Positions 7,835 through 16,149 of a stretch of DNA of 64,000 nt are shown piece after piece (the first letter of the stretch is position 1; every line of letters begins with the position of its first letter). Made by a program: the position numbers and the translations under genes. This DNA is from CAZDBA01 sp965224765. GTDB lineage: Bacteria > Planctomycetota > Planctomycetia > Pirellulales > Pirellulaceae. The notes below the pieces were generated by a model. It ran no database searches. It was not told the origin of the DNA and worked only from the letters and a program-made list of their open reading frames with translations. The stretch spans positions 8,523-72,522 of the forward strand of contig CBDDAC010000032.1 in NCBI GenBank assembly GCA_965224765.1, written 5' to 3'.

Positions 7835-10452
7835 GTACCGGCCAGAGAATTTCCATCCGGCATCCAGGCAAGTTGCGTGGGGATACGATAGTCCCCTGGT
7901 TGCGGGTGCAGCGTTAGGTTTTGGTTTTTCGGACCGACATTCCAAACATCGATTCGACCCGAATAAAGATTCGACGATGCCAGTTGCGTTCCGCCCTTTC
8001 GCCACGCCAGGGACCAGATTTGGTCACTGTGGCTTTTGAGAGTCCTGGTTCTTTTCAGTGTGCCACCATCAAGTAGCTGAATGGAGCCATCAGAACAGCC
8101 GACGGCTAGTTGGTCTGTCAGCGGGTGCCAGGCAATGGACCTGCTTTGAAATTCCTCAGCTTGAGCGTTTGCCGGTTGATCGCCTATTCCCGAATCGACA
8201 TGCCAAACCTGTGGCCAACTGGTGGCAATCGCCAGTTTTGTACCGTCCGAATTCCAACGAATGTCATATGGATCATGATCCAAGTCCTTTAATTCGGCCA
8301 GCATCTTGCCTGTCAGAGTGCTCCATACTCGGATTCGTGAATCAACTGAATCACCCTGTCCGCATGCGATCCGGGAACCGTCTGGACTCCAGTCGGCACA
8401 ACAAGGGGGCGCGGAAGTTTCCAACGACTGATCAAGTTCACCAGTGGCTGCGTCATAAATTCGTAGACTGAATGGTGCTGTTGCGAATTTTGCGTCGCCT
8501 CCCACAGCAATCCGGGAGGAATCAGGACTCCACCGCGCGCATTCGATTTCTCCGTGATCGGAACATTCAAATTCAACTACTACCTTGAGGGACCGAGAGT
8601 CGCAGATCGAGACTTTCGCTGGGCTGCCAAATCCTGCCACTGCAATCCGAGTTCCGTCGGGACTCCAGTGGACGAAACGCGCCGAACCCAAGTGTTTTTC
8701 TCGAAGGACTTCGCCTGAACTGTTTCGAATCTGAATTCCCCAGCCATTTACTGAATTGACGAACTCAGTGCCGTCGGGGCAATAATCAACGGACCAACAC
8801 CAACGGAATGAATCTTTGAACAGACGCGGTGAGCTATAGGCCATTTGTTCTGTCAACGAGCGAAGGTAATACCATTCCCAGCCGCGCAGCTCACGACCAA
8901 CTTTTTCCGGAACCCACTTTGCCAATAGTGGACCAAGCGATTCGATCGAGATTGTTTGCGATGCCGCCTGCCCCGCCAGATTTATGTCCGAAAAGTAAAG
9001 GTTTTGTTCCAGCTGGTTGCCACGTTGGATCGCCGTTTGCGTTGCAGATTCGGATTGTCTACGCAGACCAGATTCGCGAATGTTCGCAATCGACAATCCG
9101 CTGACCATCAATACAAGTAGCGTTGCGATTCCAGAGAACGCAGCGGCCAGACTCTTGTTGCGTCGACTCCAGCGAATCAGCCGCTCGGCCATGGTGTGCC
9201 GTCGTGCCTTGATCGGGCGGTCTTGAAAAAATCGTCGCAAATCTTCCGCCATCGTGCCCGCCGATTTGTAGCGCGATGCGGGATCCTTGCTGATGGATTT
9301 GAGAACAATCGTTTCCAGGTCGCGCGGAATGCGGGGATCGATTGTACGTGGAGATTTCGGTTCGGATTCGTCGATCATCCTCATTAACTTGAGCCGATCC
9401 GACGATTCGAAGACTTCTTTGCCGGTCAACATTTCATATAGCGTCAATCCGAGCGCATAAATGTCGGCACGTTCATCGCATTCGCCTCGAAATCGTTCGG
9501 GAGCCATGTACCGCATCGTCCCAAGGAAATCACCTGTCTGGGTCAAGTCTTCTGATAGCTCGTCCTCGTCTGATTTTGCCAATCCAAAATCGGTCAGCCA
9601 AACCACGCCACTTTCGTCCAGCAATATGTTAGATGGCTTGACGTCCCGGTGAATGATTCCTCGTCCATGTGCATATTTCAGCGCTTCGGCAATCTGCAAC
9701 CCGACGCGCACAACGGCGCGGAAACGTTTTCCGCCGACATGATTCGATCGTGAATCCGATTCGACAGAGCTGGATTTGAGTAAGTTAATGATTCCGAGGG
9801 ATGAATCGTGCAATGGGTCTAGCGTGACGTCAGAATGGGAATCCGATGCAGGCCGTTGTTCCTTTGTTAGCTCGGAAACGTTTTCCGGAGGTTCGATTTT
9901 GGAGCCAGAAAGGCTTCCGCGTGACGCGGAAGTACCTTGCTGAAATTGGTCAATCACCCGATCCAGACTCGTTCCTCGGATCAGTTGCATTGTTAGGAAA
10001 GACAGGCCATCGTCCTCACCTACTTCAAACAATGGCACGATATTCGTGTGGTGAAGCTTGGCAACGGCGCGAGCTTCGCGGTGGAATCGAGCCAGAGCCC
10101 GTTTGTTCCCCTCAAGCCGCCGAGCAAGAACTTTTAAAGCCACCGGCCTTCCAAGTTGCTTTTGCTTGGCTTCATAAACGACTCCCATGCCTCCGCGACC
10201 GATCTCTTGAACGATCAAATAGTCACCAATTTGTTCAGGCGTCGATGAATCTGCGGAACCAAGACCCATTGACTCCGACTTAGCGCTGTCCATGATTGAC
10301 ACTAAGGGAAACAGCTCGCGTATTTCATTTGCCAGATCTGGATATTGCTGACAATACTCCGTGATGCTTGGCGACTCACCTGCATGTTGTCGCGAGGCAA
10401 ACTCGTCAACCAAATCGCCAACGAGATCGGAATTGGATGAGTCGGTAGTCAT
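7582..10452 (-). CDS. Membrane Ser/Thr protein kinase with C-terminal WD40 propeller, 3' end truncated
   Basis: About 956 aa from the ATG at 10452; an ATG at 10542 would start inside a REP repeat and is rejected. The order is: a short N-terminal region; a kinase domain with the glycine loop IGRGGMGVVYEA, VALKVL lysine, HRDVKPSNILL catalytic loop and DFGLA; a juxtamembrane region; one transmembrane helix (about LAAAFSGIATLLVLMVSGL); then a periplasmic-side WD40 array with many W-S-P-D-G-x-R-I-A motifs. The kinase region has a long insertion between the hinge and the catalytic loop. The gene lies directly downstream of an ECF sigma gene on the same strand, a common planctomycete pairing. The last residues (GCRPG) are encoded by RAYT sequence, so the final propeller blade is missing. 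Confidence 0.9.
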   Translation of the reverse strand: MTTDSSNSDLVGDLVDEFASRQHAGESPSITEYCQQYPDLANEIRELFPLVSIMDSAKSESMGLGSADSSTPEQIGDYLIVQEIGRGGMGVVYEAKQKQLGRPVALKVLARRLEGNKRALARFHREARAVAKLHHTNIVPLFEVGEDDGLSFLTMQLIRGTSLDRVIDQFQQGTSASRGSLSGSKIEPPENVSELTKEQRPASDSHSDVTLDPLHDSSLGIINLLKSSSVESDSRSNHVGGKRFRAVVRVGLQIAEALKYAHGRGIIHRDVKPSNILLDESGVVWLTDFGLAKSDEDELSEDLTQTGDFLGTMRYMAPERFRGECDERADIYALGLTLYEMLTGKEVFESSDRLKLMRMIDESEPKSPRTIDPRIPRDLETIVLKSISKDPASRYKSAGTMAEDLRRFFQDRPIKARRHTMAERLIRWSRRNKSLAAAFSGIATLLVLMVSGLSIANIRESGLRRQSESATQTAIQRGNQLEQNLYFSDINLAGQAASQTISIESLGPLLAKWVPEKVGRELRGWEWYYLRSLTEQMAYSSPRLFKDSFRWCWSVDYCPDGTEFVNSVNGWGIQIRNSSGEVLREKHLGSARFVHWSPDGTRIAVAGFGSPAKVSICDSRSLKVVVEFECSDHGEIECARWSPDSSRIAVGGDAKFATAPFSLRIYDAATGELDQSLETSAPPCCADWSPDGSRIACGQGDSVDSRIRVWSTLTGKMLAELKDLDHDPYDIRWNSDGTKLAIATSWPQVWHVDSGIGDQPANAQAEEFQSRSIAWHPLTDQLAVGCSDGSIQLLDGGTLKRTRTLKSHSDQIWSLAWRKGGTQLASSNLYSGRIDVWNVGPKNQNLTLHPQPGDYRIPTQLAWMPDGNSLAGTYDIWNLSSGHRLKMDPDTTFEKMAVSLSGGRIAFGGNRPDVVVRTSDGLESQTMPGRVDTASAIGWSRDGQLTILSKKGCRPG

Positions 10453-10522
10453 AGTTGTTTCATAGTGGAGGTGGAGTCTAGTGCAATTCCAGCTCCACGC
10501 ACCTTCCTCAGGTCGACCAATC

Positions 10523-10697
10523 AATACAAGCTCGACGCGCAAGCGAGTGGATATTCAATTCGATCTTATCGTATTGGGTTTGCGTTGATCATGGATTCAC
10601 GCCAGCGCCTTTTGATATTGCGATTATACAACTCGACGCGCAAGCGAGTGAGTCTACCGAAAAGCAGATCCACTCGCTTGCGCTTCGAGCTTGTATT
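10523..10697. repeat. REP-like palindromic repeats, locus 5
   Basis: A single arm at 10523-10552 and a full palindrome at 10625-10697, between the kinase start and the sigma-factor stop codon. This is the last copy of the family that I see in the window. Confidence 0.9.
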
Positions 10698-10715
10698 GGC
10701 TCATTCATGGATTGC

Positions 10716-11521
10716 TCAGGTTTTCATATCCGTTTCAGGCTGAAAAGCCTGGCGTAGTTTTCTTAACGATTGTAACAATCGTTTTCGTACACCTGATCCT
10801 GTCAATTCGCCGCCCATTGTCATCGCGATTTCATCGGAGGTCAGTTCTTCATAATAACGCATCGCCAGTAACTCTCGATCTTCCGTTTCCAGCTGGTTCA
10901 GAGCAAATTGAAGTTTCTGATGTACTTCTTCCCGGATCAAGTTACGATCAACCGATGTAAATCGACCGACAAGTTTTGAGGCAAGAAAAAAAGGTAACCG
11001 TTCACGGGTTTTGAAAAATTGTGGTTCAGTAATGCCAGCAAGCACAACAAAAAGTGTGTCGACGCGAACCTGAGATTCTGCATTCGACTTTGCTGCTGTG
11101 CTTGCTTCCTGTTCGACCACAATATGTTGTGGTCAATCGGAACCCCGTGAACGGTTACAAAAAAAGTACTGGCATTGGGGACTCGCTGAAAGATCCCGAT
11201 TTCTTGCTTGGCTGTTCGCATCTTGACGTCCACATGCTTGTGATACAACTTGAACAAGGTTTCACCGGCTGTCATCCTCAGCCACAAAAAGAATGGTAGC
11301 TCACCGACCCTACTGTATTCACGAATTTTCCGCGCCAGCTCAATAAACGTGTCTTGCAATACATCGTCCTCATCAACGCGCGCTCGCAAACTCGGATCCA
11401 TTCTCAGCTGGATCATTCGAACTAGCCTTGGTCGGTAGGAATCAAACAACTGCGCCAGTGCATGCTCATCGCCAGCTTGGGCTTGTTGGATCAATTCGTC
11501 AATTTCTTGTTCGGTTAACAC
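10716..11521 (-). pseudogene. ECF RNA polymerase sigma factor interrupted by a 165-bp mobile element
   Basis: The 5' part (11521 to 11159) encodes sigma region 2 (LFDSYRPRLVRMIQLRMD, VDEDDVLQDTFIELARKI). The 3' part (10985 to 10716) encodes region 4 (ALNQLETEDRELLAMRYYEELTSDEIA). Between them sits the element at 10994-11158 with an AAAAAAAG target duplication. Removing 173 bp rejoins the frame through NASTFFLASKLVGRF and gives 211 codons including stop, normal for an ECF sigma. As it stands, the protein is cut after region 2 and reads into the element. The downstream gene on the same strand is the WD40 Ser/Thr kinase, so the insertion probably disables the regulatory partner of that kinase. 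Confidence 0.9.
10994..11158. mobile_element. 165-bp MITE-like element, copy A
   Basis: The ends are 15-bp perfect inverted repeats, GTAACCGTTCACGGG on both sides. It is flanked by an 8-bp direct repeat AAAAAAAG (10986-10993 and 11159-11166). Base by base I see no difference from copy B at 47480-47644. Internal inverted repeats are GCAAGCACA with TGTGCTTGC, and GACCACAA-TATG-TTGTGGTC, so a single strand can fold over most of its length. It has no coding capacity of its own. The 8-bp duplication and GTAA ends resemble the IS66 family, but the ends differ from those of the IS66 element at 11880. Confidence 0.93.
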
Positions 11522-11879
11522 TTGGCGATCTGGATTTGAGATTTGTCAAGATTTTGGATCATATTACCACAACTTGTCTCGGTCCAAGAAAGATCTGGAT
11601 TTGTTGTCGATAAGAAATAGATATTTAGCGCGCCGCCTGAATTCTGGCGACACTGGGTGATCGTTCCAACGTTGTTCAGAGTTGCAGCACCAACACGCGC
11701 AACGTCAAAGAATGATAGATGATCGACACGCCGGATCATGGACGTCCGGCGCTATGACAGGCCCGGCGCCCGGATGGCGTCCGAGCGTCGGCCATGGATG
11801 GTCGTAAGCGAGGATGCGAGCTTGCGAGCACCGGGCCGTAACGGATGGCGCAGCAGAGGCCAGGGAAGCGGCGCGCACC
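11522..11879. other. Intergenic region upstream of the sigma gene and left of the IS66 element
   Basis: No gene supported. 11522-11735 is ordinary-looking upstream sequence that probably contains the sigma-gene promoter. 11736-11879 is very GC-rich with short inverted motifs (GCCGG, TCCGGCGC) similar to host intergenic palindromes elsewhere in the window. Confidence 0.5.
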
Positions 11880-13538
11880 GTAGGCGTCCAAGCTGTGCGC
11901 ATGGTTTAGATTCGCGTCTGCGTTAGTGGCAGGCGATTGGCGGGTCGGCATTGATGATGATTCGATCGAGAATTCCTTCAGGATCCAGTTTCTTGTCATG
12001 TACAAACTCGGAACACATTGCCTCGAAGCAGCTCTGTCCGACCACCGTCCACCGCTTGATCTCGTCGATCACTCCCTGAAGCCGAAACTCGCCGAGTTGT
12101 TTTCCGATACTCTGCAGCACGCTGCTAATGATGCTCTGTCGACGAGCGCCTCGTGGTGTCTTGCTCGTGCGGCCCGTCTTGCGAGCTATCGCGTCGCCCC
12201 GCAACTGACGTTCCGAGGCATTGTTGGTGCCCGCAACTTCGTCGCGCAGGACGAAGACAAATAGCTCCTGATTGATCATCAACTTCATGACTTCATTGCA
12301 CAAGCGAAGGTAGTCATCTTCGTGCTCCTTGCCTCCAACGTTCTCATTCGTCCAGCCAGGCAAGCAGGCATCAACGACCCGATCATCCATTTCCGTGACA
12401 CGTTGCTGCCTGCCGGCATCACTGAATCGCTGATCGGCAGCCAATTTCTTTGCGTCGCGATAGATCGCCAGTAGTTCATCGGCCATCCGTCGGTAATGTT
12501 GATTTTCGGTATCTTGGAGCGTTAACTTGATCGCCTTGCGAATCAAATGAGCCCAGCATTTCTGCGAATTTGTGAAGCCCCGATAAATCGCTGCGTTGTC
12601 GCTGACCAGCGTTCCCGCGAATGCATTTTTGTCCAGTATTTGTTGTAGCGTCGCGGCATCTTTGTGCACCCCGTAAAACAGGACGGTCAGTTGTTCGTTG
12701 AGAAACGCCCAGACACTGTTGATGCTCCATGACGTTTCATCGCAGTGAACCACCGCCGAATTCGCCAGCAACGTACAGAGTGTTTCAAATTCACTCTCCC
12801 ATGCCCGCGCGAGTTGATTGAGTAAAGCATCGGCTTGCGATTTGCGAAGTTTGAGCTGTTCGAAAAAGTTCAACAGCAAGCATGCTTTGTCGATCGACAC
12901 GCCGATGACATAAACCTGGTAGGCCAATGACACCATGATTTCGATACCGAATTCGCCGCGTCCGACCAGACCGGGAGGTTTGCCGAATTCGTTGCCGTAG
13001 CGGTAGATTTTGTAGGCCACCAGCACCGCTCGTCCGTTTTCGAGTCGCCAAGCGACGCGATCGTGTGAGAATTTACATTCGGCGTGTGAGCGGTCGGCGG
13101 GATAAACGCTTTCGGTGCGGACGGCGAGTTTGACTTTGTCCGCCGTTGTCATGCGAGCGTTTTTCTTGCTCTTGCTCTTGGCTTTCTTCTTTTTCTTTTC
13201 GGCGTTGGCTTGCTGACGCGCTTTGCGTTTGGCATCGGCCGAGAGCGAGTAGGATTCATCGAGACGAGGCGTCGGATGCTTGCCAGCCGTCTTCTCGATG
13301 AGACTCTTGAGTCCTTCGATCTGCGTTTGCTGCGAGTTGATTCGCGTTTGCTGCGAGTTGATCCGCGTTGGCTGCGAGTTGATCCGCGTTGGCTGCGTCC
13401 GAATGATCTTCCGCGCGACACCGACCGTCAGTTTGTCACTCGAAAGAATCTCGTCGATGGTCGGATCGTCAGACATGCCAATGTGATAAAATATCCAACG
13501 ATTTCAGCCAAGACCAATTTCACAGCTTGGACGCTTAC
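11880..13538 (-). mobile_element. IS66-family insertion sequence (single-ORF type)
   Basis: The left end at 11880-11897 reads GTAGGCGTCCAAGCTGTG. The complement of the right end at 13521-13538 reads GTAAGCGTCCAAGCTGTG, so the terminal repeats match at 17 of 18 positions. The element encloses one transposase gene and lacks the tnpA/tnpB accessory genes, as in the ISBst12-like subgroup. The 8 bp outside each end (CGCGCACC and AGCATCAG) do not match, so no target duplication is visible. Total length 1659 bp. Confidence 0.85.
11923..13476 (-). CDS. IS66-family transposase
   Basis: 517 aa. The N-terminus has an almost perfect heptad repeat (QPTRINS / QQTRINS / QQTQIEG) encoded by 21-bp tandem DNA repeats, matching the leucine-zipper-like start of IS66 TnpC. 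A basic Lys/Ala-rich linker and a Cys/His segment (SHAECKFSH) follow. The catalytic DDE residues are recognisable in HCDETSW, VSDNAAIYRG and the NNASERQLR segment. It is an intact full-length gene. It may supply the activity that mobilises the 165-bp elements, although their terminal repeats differ from this element's own ends after GTAA. Confidence 0.93.
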   Translation of the reverse strand: MSDDPTIDEILSSDKLTVGVARKIIRTQPTRINSQPTRINSQQTRINSQQTQIEGLKSLIEKTAGKHPTPRLDESYSLSADAKRKARQQANAEKKKKKAKSKSKKNARMTTADKVKLAVRTESVYPADRSHAECKFSHDRVAWRLENGRAVLVAYKIYRYGNEFGKPPGLVGRGEFGIEIMVSLAYQVYVIGVSIDKACLLLNFFEQLKLRKSQADALLNQLARAWESEFETLCTLLANSAVVHCDETSWSINSVWAFLNEQLTVLFYGVHKDAATLQQILDKNAFAGTLVSDNAAIYRGFTNSQKCWAHLIRKAIKLTLQDTENQHYRRMADELLAIYRDAKKLAADQRFSDAGRQQRVTEMDDRVVDACLPGWTNENVGGKEHEDDYLRLCNEVMKLMINQELFVFVLRDEVAGTNNASERQLRGDAIARKTGRTSKTPRGARRQSIISSVLQSIGKQLGEFRLQGVIDEIKRWTVVGQSCFEAMCSEFVHDKKLDPEGILDRIIINADPPIACH

Positions 13539-13542
13539 AGCA

Positions 13543-13605
13543 TCAGACGACTAAAATCAACAAATCCACTGAGAAGATGCTGCCGTGCCGAACACTATTG
13601 CCCCT
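13543..13605 (-). repeat. ~62-bp dispersed repeat, copy 1
   Basis: Read on the minus strand this segment (CAATAGTGTTCGGCACGG..., TCTTCTCAGTG, GTTGATTTT, GTCGTCTGAT) matches 49810-49869 on the plus strand at roughly 88% with a few indels. It abuts the right end of the IS66 element here and the IS4-type remnant at the other locus. It is possibly the terminus of an IS. Confidence 0.7.
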
Positions 13606-13698
13606 GCCCCGTTTGTGGCAATTGAATCGATCGGCTTTAATATCAGTCCTATCGATCTTGAGTTCGAATAATCAGCCATTGAGCGATCAAGAAAAATC

Positions 13699-14659
13699 AT
13701 GCCATCCGCGCCTGCAATCCGCTGTAAGAACCTCGTTAAGACCTACAAAGGCAAACCGCCGGTCGAAGCCGTTCGCGGCATCGATTTCGAAGTCGACGGG
13801 TCGGAGAATGTTATGGCGTCCTCGGCCCAAACGGCGCCGGCAAAACGAACGACACATCGAAATCCTTGAAGGCCTGCTCAAAGCAACGTCAGGTGAAGCA
13901 GAAATACTCGGACTTCGTTGGGATCAAAGCCCAGTTCAGATCCGCGAGCGAATCGGAGTCTCGCTTCAGGAAACGCAGCTCAGCGAACGGCTGAGTGTCG
14001 GCGAAACGTTGGATCTTTTTCGCAGGCTTCTATTCGTCCGGCATCGAACCAGCCGAAGCGATGCGACGCGTTTCGCTGGAAGAAAAAGAAAAGGCCTGGA
14101 TCAAGACTTTGTCAGGCGGACAAAAACAAAGGCTCGCACGTTGCCACGGCACTTGTTGGCGATCCGGAATTGATATTCCTCGACGAACCAACGACCGGAC
14201 TCGATCCGACCAGCCGCCGGCAACTATGGGAAATAGTCGAATCGTTTGGCGAGCAAGGCAAAACGGTTTTGCTGACAACCCACTACATGGAAGAAGCCGA
14301 GCGACTTTGTGACCGGGGTAGCGATTTTTGACGCAGGAAAAATTATCGCCGAAGGCACCCCATCAGAACTTATTCGCTCACTCCGGTGCGGAACATGTCA
14401 TTGAGTTTTCGATCGACCGAGAGCTGGATCAGTTTGATGATGGCTATGATCAAAGCCATTCCGACCGTGGAACAGGTCGAACGGAACGGACACGGATTCC
14501 GGGTCACCGTTGAGCAGCCGCATGTTGTGTTTGCCCAAACTCATTTCCGGTTTGGCCGAAAAAGGGATCTCGCTTTCCAGCTTGACTACTCGACACGCCA
14601 GCCTCGAAGACGTGTTTGTCAGTTTAACAGGGCGGCATTTGCAGGAAGAAAGTGAGTAG
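13699..14659 (+). pseudogene. ABC-2 type transporter ATP-binding protein with nine frameshifts
   Basis: By switching frames I can read a complete ABC ATPase: CKNLVKTYKG, Walker A GPNGAGKT, the Q-loop region (GVSLQETQLSERLSVGETLDLF), signature LSGGQKQRLA, Walker B ELIFLDEPTTGLDP, H-loop LLTTHYMEEAERLCD, and a C-terminal RHASLEDVFVSLTGR motif. I count eight single-base insertions and one deletion. Correcting them gives 318 codons including stop, the normal length. Apart from the indels the conserved residues are intact and no in-frame stops remain. So either the gene broke very recently or the sequence is locally unreliable. The next gene is the matching permease. Confidence 0.85.
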
Positions 14660-14685
14660 ACCTTGACGTGGGTTGGCAACCCGAA

Positions 14686-14726
14686 GCGTGAGCGAGGCGG
14701 TAAAAAACGAACTTCCTCGCTCACGC
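14686..14726. repeat. Inverted repeat GCGTGAGCGAGG / CCTCGCTCACGC
   Basis: 12-bp perfect arms separated by 17 bp, between the ATPase and permease genes. This is the host-type GTGAGCGAGG palindrome, either REP-like or a transcript-stabilising hairpin. The rest of 14660-14895 shows no gene. Confidence 0.65.
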
Positions 14727-14895
14727 AACCGGGTTTCCAAACGCACGCGACTTCAAGACTAACGATCGGGGCACCAACAGAGTCACCAAATTGGATAGTC
14801 AATTCCCGGCAAGCTTGGCTACCTAAAACGTCCCCTCAATCAAATAACTCATCGAGCTTTCAGCAACGCCAAATCCCAAATCAACACCATCAATC

Positions 14896-15946
14896 ATGAA
14901 AAAGCTTCATCCGATCCTGGCCCATCACCTTGGCACGTTTGCGCGAATTCCTGCGACGACCGGAAGCCGTATTCTGGGTCTATTTGTTTCCGATCATGAT
15001 GGTCGTCGTGCTCGGGATCGCGTTCCGAAACAAGCCGATTGAATCGTTTGACATTGATATCGCAATCAGTTCGGCATCCGAAGAACTAGCCGAAAGGCTT
15101 GGATCCAATCCGCAAATCAACGTTCATCTGTTTGATGAGTCCGAATCGCTGGAACGCTTACGAACGGGCAAAACGACTTTGCTTGTTAAGTCTCAAAGCG
15201 AGATGAAAGAAAAAATAGAATACATATTTGATCCAGTTCGACCCGGCAGTCTTTCGGCACGCAACCTTGTCGATGACCAACTGCAAAACGCCTACGGTCG
15301 CCAAGACGTATTTGAGTCAGCCGATGTCGAGTACAGCGAACCGGGTGGTCGCTACGTCGATTTCCTAGTGCCGGGATTGCTAGCGATGGGATTGATGGGA
15401 GGCGGTTTGTGGGGAGTTGGATTTGCGATTGTCGACATGCGAATTCGAAAACTACTGAAGCGATTCATGGCGACGCCGATGAAGCGAACCCATTTTCTGA
15501 TCGGCATGATGACCAGCCGGTTGATCTTTATGATCCCGCAAATTGTTGTGCTCTTGGTATTCTCGTATTTGATTTTTGGCGTGACGATTTATGGCGACTG
15601 GCTGTCCACCCTGCTGGTTGTCGTCATCGGAGCGATTGAATTTGCTTCGATCGGATTGCTAGTAGCATCCCGCGCGCAGACTTTGGAAACGGCTTCCGGT
15701 TTGATGAATTTTGTGATGCTGCCGATGTGGACTTTGAGCGGTATCTTTTTCTCGTACGAGCGCTTTCCCGAACTGTTTTGGCCAGTCATCAAAGCCCTGC
15801 CGCTTACGCCCGTCATCGATGCGCTGCGAGCTTTGATGATGGATGGGAAATCGATTTTTACGCTGGGCCCCGAATTGCTCGTCATGTCTCTGTGGTGCGT
15901 GATTCCCTTCGTGCTCGCCTTGGCCGTTTTCCGCTGGAATGATTGA
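14896..15946 (+). CDS. ABC-2 type transporter permease (one frameshift near the start)
   Basis: The ATG at 14896 reads MKKLHPILA, then the frame is broken by one extra base in CTGGCCCATC. The continuing frame (TLARLREFLRRPEAVFW...) is open to 15946. The corrected length is 350 codons including stop. The topology is typical of the YhfK/CcmB-like ABC-2 family: one N-terminal helix (VYLFPIMMVVVLGI), a soluble domain of about 140 aa, then five C-terminal helices including VDFLVPGLLAMGLMGGGLWG and MLPMWTLSGIFFSYERFPE. An alternative in-frame start is the TTG at 14930. Its partner is the broken ATPase upstream. The substrate is not predictable. Confidence 0.85.
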
Positions 15947-16149
15947 TACGAATAATCGGCGTCGACTGGCCATTGAAATGCTGACACCGGCTATTCGTCA
16001 AACGATCTTCGAATTATTTGTGAAACACCCAACGTGCGGAATCTAGGAACGATGGATTTCAACATTGCTTAAAATCGATCGCTGCGCAACCAACAACGCA
16101 CTTTCGTTTTAGCTACAATATTTCTAAAACGACAAACAATTCAGGACTG

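Noticed and set aside
10716..11120. Separate sigma-factor-like gene starting MVEQEAS
   Set aside because: Its first ~45 codons are element sequence; it is the 3' half of the interrupted sigma gene.
11804..11810. GTAAGCG as the left end of the IS66 element
   Set aside because: Only 7 bp match; the 18-bp match at 11880-11897 is the better terminal repeat.
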